Made by a program: the position numbers and the translations under genes. From Motiliproteus sp036960175 (GTDB taxonomy: Bacteria; Pseudomonadota; Gammaproteobacteria; Pseudomonadales; Balneatricaceae), in the NCBI GenBank assembly GCA_036960175.1, contig JBALWH010000005.1, forward strand, positions 124,001 to 188,000: a stretch of 64,000 bases of DNA, given 5' to 3'. Below are positions 58,536 to 64,000 of this stretch, in pieces. Positions within the stretch are counted from its first letter, which is position 1. Each line of letters opens with the position of its first letter. The notes under the pieces are model-generated. The model was given only the letters and a program-made list of their open reading frames with translations. It did no database searches and was not told where the DNA came from.

Positions 58536-59894
58536 CTACTTAAGAATTTTCAGGAACACCTTGGAATTGCGTTGTAGGTTGTAAAGAGACTGTTTCGCGG
58601 CCGGTAATGAACTGATATCCACTTCGGCAAAACCCCGTTCTTGAAACCAGTGAGCAGTGCGAGTAGTCAGCACAAACAAGCGCTCAACCTGCTGCCCACG
58701 AGCACTGTTCTCAATCGCTTTCAATAACTGATCGCCACGATTACCGCCGCGATATTCGGCATTGACCGCAACACAGGCCAGTTCCGCTGAACCGTCTTCG
58801 AAACCATAAAGCGCAGCACAACCAATCACCGCACCGTCACGCTCCACCACAGTAAAGCGGTCGATTTCATGTTCCAGCAATTCACGGGAACGCCTGACCA
58901 GAGCACCCGCGTTTTCTAAAGGTTGGATTATTTCCAAAATACCGCCCACATCTTCAATAGACGCCTGGCGTACCTGCTCGTAACTTTCCTGAACAACCAT
59001 CGTACCCGAGCCTTCACGGGTAAAGAGTTCAATCAGCAACGCACCATCGTTGCGGTAGCTGATCAGGTGACCTCGCTCTACGCCACCGTTGCAAGCGGCG
59101 GTAATAGCAGCAAGCTGCCGTGACAATTCGGTGTGGGCCGTATCACTGTCTTTAAGCGTATCGAGGTAGCGTCCCTGTAATCGTTCTGCCGCTTTTACCA
59201 GCAATTCAGAATGCCGCTCACCCTGCTGGTTGGTGATGCCAGCATTGGCACCAAAACAGATTAGTTTGTCGGCTTGCAGCGCCACCGATACCTGCGTGGC
59301 CACATCCTCTAGCGCCAGATTAAAAACCTCTCCGGTGGGCGAATACCCGAGATTGGACAGCAGTACGATATGACCATCGTCCAGCTGTCGTGCAATGCCT
59401 TTATGATCAACCCGACGCACCTCTCCGGTATGACAATAATCCACACCATCAACCACGCCCAAGGGCTTACCGGCAACAAAATTACCCCCGCAGACCCGCA
59501 AGCTGGCGCCCTGCATCGGTGAATTGGCCACCCCCATGGACAATTTCGCCTCAATGTCGGTACGCAGACTGCCAACCGCTTCTTTCACGCAGCTAAGCGC
59601 TGCTTCATCTGTCACTCGCAAATAATGATGCAGCCGCGTCGCCAGCTGCTTTTCCTGTAACCGGGCTTCAATCTGTGGCCGAGCACCATGAACCAGCACC
59701 AAGCGCACACCAAGGCTATTCAAGAGTGCAATATCATGCACAATGTTGGCAAAATTATCGGACGCGATAGCCTCACCATCTAACATCAACACCAAGGTTT
59801 TACCCCGATGAGCGTTAATGTAGGGCGACGAGTGACGAAAAAAATCAACGTAATCCCGGTGCGTCTTTGCGATTTGGTCGCTACTGGGTTGCAT
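58536..59894 (-). CDS. argA: N-acetylglutamate synthase ArgA
   Basis: From the ATG at 59894 the protein has 452 residues. A TTG at 59915 with AGAGAG upstream would add seven and is also possible. It has an amino-acid-kinase-like domain (YVDFFRHSSPYINAHRGKTL, LVLVHGARPQIEARLQEKQL, SPMQGASLRVCGGNFVAGKP) for arginine feedback. A GNAT domain follows (VERDGAVIGCAALYGFEDGS, CVAVNAEYRGGNRGDQLLKA). It makes N-acetylglutamate from glutamate and acetyl-CoA, the first arginine step. It lies behind argE in the same direction. Confidence 0.95.
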   Translation of the reverse strand: MQPSSDQIAKTHRDYVDFFRHSSPYINAHRGKTLVLMLDGEAIASDNFANIVHDIALLNSLGVRLVLVHGARPQIEARLQEKQLATRLHHYLRVTDEAALSCVKEAVGSLRTDIEAKLSMGVANSPMQGASLRVCGGNFVAGKPLGVVDGVDYCHTGEVRRVDHKGIARQLDDGHIVLLSNLGYSPTGEVFNLALEDVATQVSVALQADKLICFGANAGITNQQGERHSELLVKAAERLQGRYLDTLKDSDTAHTELSRQLAAITAACNGGVERGHLISYRNDGALLIELFTREGSGTMVVQESYEQVRQASIEDVGGILEIIQPLENAGALVRRSRELLEHEIDRFTVVERDGAVIGCAALYGFEDGSAELACVAVNAEYRGGNRGDQLLKAIENSARGQQVERLFVLTTRTAHWFQERGFAEVDISSLPAAKQSLYNLQRNSKVFLKILK

Positions 59895-60028
59895 GCCGTG
59901 TTTAGTCAAGCTCAACTACTCTCTTTCCGATATCCGCTAAGGCGTATGACTGTTTATATATTATCAGTAACTTACTAAGCCACTGTGCATTTCACAAGTA
60001 AAGATTAAAGCAAAAACAAGCGGTTAAA

Positions 60029-61177
60029 TTACAAGCAACAGCGCGCAATCATCTGCTCTAGAATAGCGATCGTCGGCTTTACCTGTTTCAGATCTAGATA
60101 CTCATCGGGCTGATGGGCCTGATCGATCGAACCCGGCCCCATCACAATGGTGTCCATTCCCAGCTGCTGCAAGAAAGGCCCTTCCGTACCAAAAGCAACT
60201 GTCTTAGCGCGATGACCGGTCAAACTCTCAGCCATTCTAATCAGCTCGGAATTCAACGGATTTTCGAATGCTGGTATGCCGGGGAATAAGGCTTCACATT
60301 CCAACTCAATCTGACAGCGCTCCGCTACCGACTGTAAACGCCGCTCCACCTGCCCTCTTAGCTCCAGATTATCCATCCCAGGCAAGGGCCGTAAGTCAAA
60401 ATCCAACTCGCATTGACCACAAATTCGGTTGGGACTATCACCGCCATGGATACAGCCAAGATTCAACGTCGGTACTGCTACCTCAAAAGCCGAATTCTGA
60501 TACTGCTGCTGCATCTCACGTCTAAAGGCCAGTAGTTCTGTCATTACTTCGTGCATGGCATCCAGAGCATTGTTTCCCAATGCAGGATTGGAGGAATGCC
60601 CCGAGCGGCCCCGCACCCGTACTCTGTGCATCATCATGCCCTTGTGCATGTACACTGGCTGCATATCTGTGGGCTCGCCAATAATCGCATAACGCGCCTT
60701 GGGCCTTCCCATATCGGCCAACGCCCTGGCACCGCTCATACTGGTTTCTTCATCCGCAGTCGCCAGAATGATCAGCGGTTGTTGCAGGGGCCGATCCAGA
60801 AAACTGCGGGCCGCTTCAATCGCCAGGGCGAAGAAACCTTTCATATCACAGGTTCCGAGCCCATACAGGCGGTTATCTTGTTCTTTAAGTTTGAAGGGAT
60901 CGGTATTCCAGCGCCCCTGATCATAAGGGACCGTATCCGTGTGCCCGGAAAGCACCAGACCACCGGAACCCTGTCCCAAGGTAGCAATAAGGTTAGCTTT
61001 GCCGGGCTGATCAGGAACGTCCAGCACTTCACAATTGAACCCAGCACTGCTCAGCCAGGATTCAAGCTTAGCGATAACACCAAGATTACTCTGATCCAAG
61101 CCGGGCAGGGTCGAACTAACGGACTCAGCGCCAATCAGCTCTTGCATCATGGTCATGAGGGAGGGAATCTGCTGCAT
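60029..61177 (-). CDS. argE: Acetylornithine deacetylase ArgE
   Basis: The 382-residue M20-family metallohydrolase has metal-ligand motifs SGHTDTVPYDQGRW (His/Asp), GLGTCDMKGFFAL (bridging Asp) and ATADEETSMSGARAL (catalytic Glu pair), plus the dimerisation-domain segment GRSGHSSNPALGNNALDAMH. It releases acetate from N-acetylornithine in arginine synthesis. It lies in front of argA on the same strand, 134 bases apart. The terminator of the pit operon separates it from the phosphate genes. Confidence 0.95.
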   Translation of the reverse strand: MQQIPSLMTMMQELIGAESVSSTLPGLDQSNLGVIAKLESWLSSAGFNCEVLDVPDQPGKANLIATLGQGSGGLVLSGHTDTVPYDQGRWNTDPFKLKEQDNRLYGLGTCDMKGFFALAIEAARSFLDRPLQQPLIILATADEETSMSGARALADMGRPKARYAIIGEPTDMQPVYMHKGMMMHRVRVRGRSGHSSNPALGNNALDAMHEVMTELLAFRREMQQQYQNSAFEVAVPTLNLGCIHGGDSPNRICGQCELDFDLRPLPGMDNLELRGQVERRLQSVAERCQIELECEALFPGIPAFENPLNSELIRMAESLTGHRAKTVAFGTEGPFLQQLGMDTIVMGPGSIDQAHQPDEYLDLKQVKPTIAILEQMIARCCL

Positions 61178-61306
61178 CGGGAACTACCTGCTACGAATAA
61201 ATCTTTTCCTCATTGTGCAGACATTGAATGGCAAACACAAAACAGAAAGTATTAACCTGCTGCAGTCAGGGGCATTCATCACCTAGTGATAATCCAGACA
61301 AATAAA

Positions 61307-61338
61307 AAGGCCCGCTACGATCACTCGTAGCGGGCCTT
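61307..61338 (-). terminator. Terminator of the pit operon
   Basis: The fourteen-base perfect stem AAGGCCCGCTACGA (61307-61320) pairs with TCGTAGCGGGCCTT (61325-61338) around a tetraloop. The minus-strand side continues into TTTTTATTTG. It is very stable and placed 25 bases after the pit stop. Confidence 0.95.
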
Positions 61339-61363
61339 AATTTATCTTTTGCTAAGCGCTGTT

Positions 61364-62629
61364 TTAACCAAATACAGCTTTAAGTATAAAGAAGAACAGG
61401 ATGGCCAGTGCGGCACCCGCTGGCAAAGTCACAATCCAGGACATAAAGATGGTACCCACCACCCGCATATTCAATGCTGACAAGCCGCGCGCCAAGCCCA
61501 CACCCAGCACCGCACCTACCAATGTGTGAGTCGTCGAAATCGGCAGCCCGGTACCCGAAGCAATAACAACCGTCGTCGCTGCCGCCAAGGTTGCAGCGAA
61601 GCCACGGCTTGGGGTTAATTCGGTAATGTTATTACCGATAGTGGCGATCACCTTATGACCGTACATCACTAGACCCAGAACGATACCGCTACCACCAAGC
61701 ACCAATATCCAGGCTGGCATGGACGACGTCTGTGACACTTCACCACCGGCACCGACGATGGAGATAACCGCCGCCAAGGGACCAATCGCATTGGCAACGT
61801 CGTTAGAGCCGTGAGCAAATGCCATGGCGCAGGCGGTAAACATCATTAGCACACCGAACACTTTCTCCACGCCGGCGAACTGGTAATCACTGTTTTCTTC
61901 CGCGCTCTCGGTGATATTGCGCTGCAAATACTTGGCGGCCACGAACACCACCGCGCCAGCAATCACGGAGTAGAGCGCGCTCTCTTCAAAGCTCAGCCCC
62001 AGACCAATGTGCTTCAGGCCTTTGGTGAAAGTCACCATGGCAATAATAAAGCCGACGATAAAGCTATAGAGCGGCACATACTTTTTAGCGTTAGCAAAAG
62101 GATTAGCCGTATTCAGTATTAACCGCTGCACGCTCCTGAACAGTATGAAACCTAGAGTTCCGGCAATGACTGGCGATACCACCCAGCTGGCCACGATTTT
62201 TCCGACCTTACCCCAGGCTACCGCATCCACAGAGATACCCACCGCAGCGAAGCCGACGATAGCACCAACGATAGAGTGAGTAGTGGAGACAGGCCAACCA
62301 TAGTGGGTAGCGATCAACAGCCAGATACCCGCCGCCAGCAATGCGGCGATCATACCGAACACCAGTAGCTCCGGGTTCTGACCCATGATACTGGGATCAA
62401 CAATGCCCTTGCGGATAGTCTTGGTCACTGCGCCGCCAGCCAGATAAGCACCGGCAAATTCGAAAATGACGGCGATCATAATCGCCTGCTTGATGGTGAG
62501 TGCTTTTGAGCCGACAGATGTACCCATGGCGTTGGCTACATCGTTAGCACCGACACCCCAAGCCATAAAGAAACCGAAAACACAGGCCAGGATAACCAGC
62601 ACATCACCGTATTCTGCAATGATAGTCAT
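61364..62629 (-). CDS. pit: Low-affinity inorganic phosphate transporter, PiT family
   Basis: The 421-residue membrane protein has about ten helices and the two PiT signature repeats: FMAWGVGANDVANAMGTSVG (about residues 21-40) and MAFAHGSNDVANAIGPLAAV (about 266-285). GWPVSTTHSIVGAIVG and GLPISTTHTLVGAVLG lie in the paired pore regions. It imports phosphate with protons or sodium and a divalent metal. The gene upstream encodes the DUF47 partner, 37 bases away, as in many genomes. Confidence 0.95.
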   Translation of the reverse strand: MTIIAEYGDVLVILACVFGFFMAWGVGANDVANAMGTSVGSKALTIKQAIMIAVIFEFAGAYLAGGAVTKTIRKGIVDPSIMGQNPELLVFGMIAALLAAGIWLLIATHYGWPVSTTHSIVGAIVGFAAVGISVDAVAWGKVGKIVASWVVSPVIAGTLGFILFRSVQRLILNTANPFANAKKYVPLYSFIVGFIIAMVTFTKGLKHIGLGLSFEESALYSVIAGAVVFVAAKYLQRNITESAEENSDYQFAGVEKVFGVLMMFTACAMAFAHGSNDVANAIGPLAAVISIVGAGGEVSQTSSMPAWILVLGGSGIVLGLVMYGHKVIATIGNNITELTPSRGFAATLAAATTVVIASGTGLPISTTHTLVGAVLGVGLARGLSALNMRVVGTIFMSWIVTLPAGAALAILFFFILKAVFG

Positions 62630-62666
62630 GGAGAATCTTCCAGAGAATTAATGGTTAAGGATTAAG

Positions 62667-63347
62667 CTATCGCGCCAGCAATAGCTGTAGACGACTACCG
62701 ACCTGTTGAGCACGGTCAGCCAGTTCGCCGATCCATTCGATGATTTTATAAAGAAACATCACATCGATAGGGGGAAGATCCTTCTCCACTTCAAACAGAG
62801 CGAGACGAATGTCGCGCTCAACTAAATCAGTTTTATGCTCGAGTTCATCGAGTACGTTGATCATTTCCGTCACGACATCCGCTTCACGACCGCGGAACCC
62901 GGTGGCGACAAGCTCATCCAACTCATTCAGAGCAGCAACTGCCTGCGCTGTTACGGCTAGAGAACTTTTCAAATATTCAATCATGGGTGTTGCTAGTTGG
63001 GCAGGTATTTCCATCTTCCGTCCCAACATGATGCCAGCAATATCTTTCGCCTTGTTGGCGATCATATCCTGCATTCGCAGCAATTCCAGCAGGTCGGTAC
63101 GAGGCACCGGCATAAACAAGCTCTTAGGCAGGTGTGAACGCACACCACGCTTAAGCACATCGGCTTCCTGCTCTAAGCGGCTGATCCGTTGCTGAATGGT
63201 TTTCGCTTTTTTCCAATCCTTGACCATCACGGCCTCAAAGAACGAGACTAATTCCGATGCACAGCTATGTGCTTTCTCGATGTGCTTCTGCATCGGCTTA
63301 ACCGGTGACTTCGCAAACATCTTCAAAAAGGAACTATTTGCTACCAT
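62667..63347 (-). CDS. DUF47 (PhoU-like) phosphate transport regulator
   Basis: The 226-residue all-helical protein matches the TIGR00153/DUF47 family. MFAKSPVKPMQKHIEKAHSC comes first, then VMVKDWKKAKTIQQRISRLE near residues 40-59 and LPKSLFMPVPRTDLLELLRM. ELEHKTDLVERDIRLALFEV lies in the second helical half. The family is related to PhoU and usually paired with a PiT transporter, whose activity it is thought to control. It heads the pit operon. No PHO-box was sought systematically. Confidence 0.92.
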   Translation of the reverse strand: MVANSSFLKMFAKSPVKPMQKHIEKAHSCASELVSFFEAVMVKDWKKAKTIQQRISRLEQEADVLKRGVRSHLPKSLFMPVPRTDLLELLRMQDMIANKAKDIAGIMLGRKMEIPAQLATPMIEYLKSSLAVTAQAVAALNELDELVATGFRGREADVVTEMINVLDELEHKTDLVERDIRLALFEVEKDLPPIDVMFLYKIIEWIGELADRAQQVGSRLQLLLAR

Positions 63348-63552
63348 GATGGCATACCTTTAAGGTTAAAAGTTCGGCCAATTATACGGGCGGCTGTCAT
63401 CGTTTTGTAGTAAAACCGTCAAAAACACAGTGTCTTTCTAAAATACTGATAGCCAATGTAAAACAAAGGTTTAACAAACTATAGCTGCTGCACATCGGTT
63501 GCATATACGCTGGCTAGACGATTGATTATTAATCAATAAGTTGAGGGATCCC

Positions 63553-64000
63553 ATGGCTCAGGAAATTGAACTCAAATTGAGCTTACCGCCATCTGCACAG
63601 CAACAACTGTTACAACACCCGCTGTTACAACAACTCAGCATAGCCAAATGTGAGCAACGACAGCTGTTTAACCTCTATTTCGACACCCCTGATCAAGCGC
63701 TCAATCAGCATCGCGTCGCGCTACGGATTCGGAGCCAGGGTGAGCGTTATATTCAGACCCTGAAAACCAAGGGCAATAGCGGCGGCGGCCTGCATCAGCG
63801 TCAAGAGTGGGAATGGGATCTGCCTGAGCCAGTACTGGACCTCAGCCTGTTGCCGGCTAATTCGCTACCGGAGGCCATCGACATAGGGGCAATTCAACCC
63901 GCCTTTAATACCGACTTTATGCGCACCGCCTGGCAGCTGCAACTGAGACAAGATAACCGCCAAGCCCACATCGAACTGGTACTGGACGATGGTTTTGCCG
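63553..64000 (+). CDS. ygiF: CYTH-domain inorganic triphosphatase YgiF (5' part)
   Basis: The gene starts at ATG 63553 after TTGAGGGATCCC and runs off the window after 149 codons. It opens with the CYTH signature MAQEIELKLSLPP (ExExK type). Next come LFNLYFDTPDQAL, RVALRIRSQGERYIQTLKTK and GGLHQRQEWEWDLPEPVLDL, colinear with Escherichia coli YgiF. The enzyme hydrolyses inorganic triphosphate; full-length members add a CHAD domain, which would lie beyond the edge. It is divergent from the pit operon, as in Pseudomonas. Confidence 0.92.
   Translation, partial: MAQEIELKLSLPPSAQQQLLQHPLLQQLSIAKCEQRQLFNLYFDTPDQALNQHRVALRIRSQGERYIQTLKTKGNSGGGLHQRQEWEWDLPEPVLDLSLLPANSLPEAIDIGAIQPAFNTDFMRTAWQLQLRQDNRQAHIELVLDDGFA

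Overview
The window is a piece of a gammaproteobacterial chromosome, most likely a marine member of the Oceanospirillales/Pseudomonadales. Evidence: blocks of core genes lie in the order known from Pseudomonas-type genomes (thrB - DUF2782 - polA; argA - argE - pit - DUF47 - CYTH; ubiK - glnK - amtB near comM and rep). The tRNA carries an encoded CCA, c-di-GMP signalling proteins are abundant, and PEP-CTERM surface proteins are present. No species can be named from sequence reading alone.

Region 1 to 15 kb is accessory. A tRNA-Arg(CCG) gene (14938-15014, minus) is the integration target of a tyrosine integrase (13497-14738). To its left lie five partial, mutated copies of a tRNA-Arg-derived repeat (about 884, 2550, 3212, 4713 and 6905). 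They separate small cargo modules: a UbiA-type prenyltransferase plus an unknown gene, one PEP-CTERM protein, a second PEP-CTERM protein with a good sigma-54 promoter, and finally an island of about 7.9 kb. The island carries integrase, AlpA-like and Rha-like regulators, a putative replication protein next to five iteron-like repeats, a CsrA-like protein, a zinc-ribbon protein, and a three-gene module (TIGR04255-type protein, XRE-type HTH protein, unknown protein). That module is the best candidate here for an undescribed, possibly defensive, system. The arrangement looks like repeated integration at one tRNA type followed by decay.

Region 15 to 37 kb is mostly core: YebG-like, SYLF-domain and EamA proteins, Rep helicase, a REC-like/GGDEF/EAL protein, ComM/YifB and UbiK. 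Next comes a glnK-amtB-glnK nitrogen locus with an NtrC-type palindrome and a sigma-54 promoter in front of the first glnK only. Then follow an AstA-like acyltransferase, a DecR regulator divergent from a cysteine-synthase-fold enzyme (probable cysteine desulfhydrase), an NMT1-PAS-GGDEF receptor, folD, trmB, ilvD, a Crp/Fnr regulator with small membrane proteins, and a broken phoU.

Region 37 to 46 kb combines an LsrK-like AI-2 kinase cluster (class II aldolase, kinase, cupin) with an HD-GYP protein, a Cache-HAMP-GGDEF protein and an internally deleted GGDEF/EAL-type pseudogene preceded by heptamer repeats. Region 45 to 64 kb holds uvrD, thrB, a DUF2782 gene, polA with a likely ErsA/Spot 42-type sRNA behind it, a glycine-zipper protein, a PepSY protein with a PhoPQ-like two-component system, a periplasmic-binding-protein/GGDEF operon, argA, argE, the pit phosphate transport operon and the start of a CYTH-domain triphosphatase. 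Six loci in 64 kb, one of them broken, bear c-di-GMP domains.
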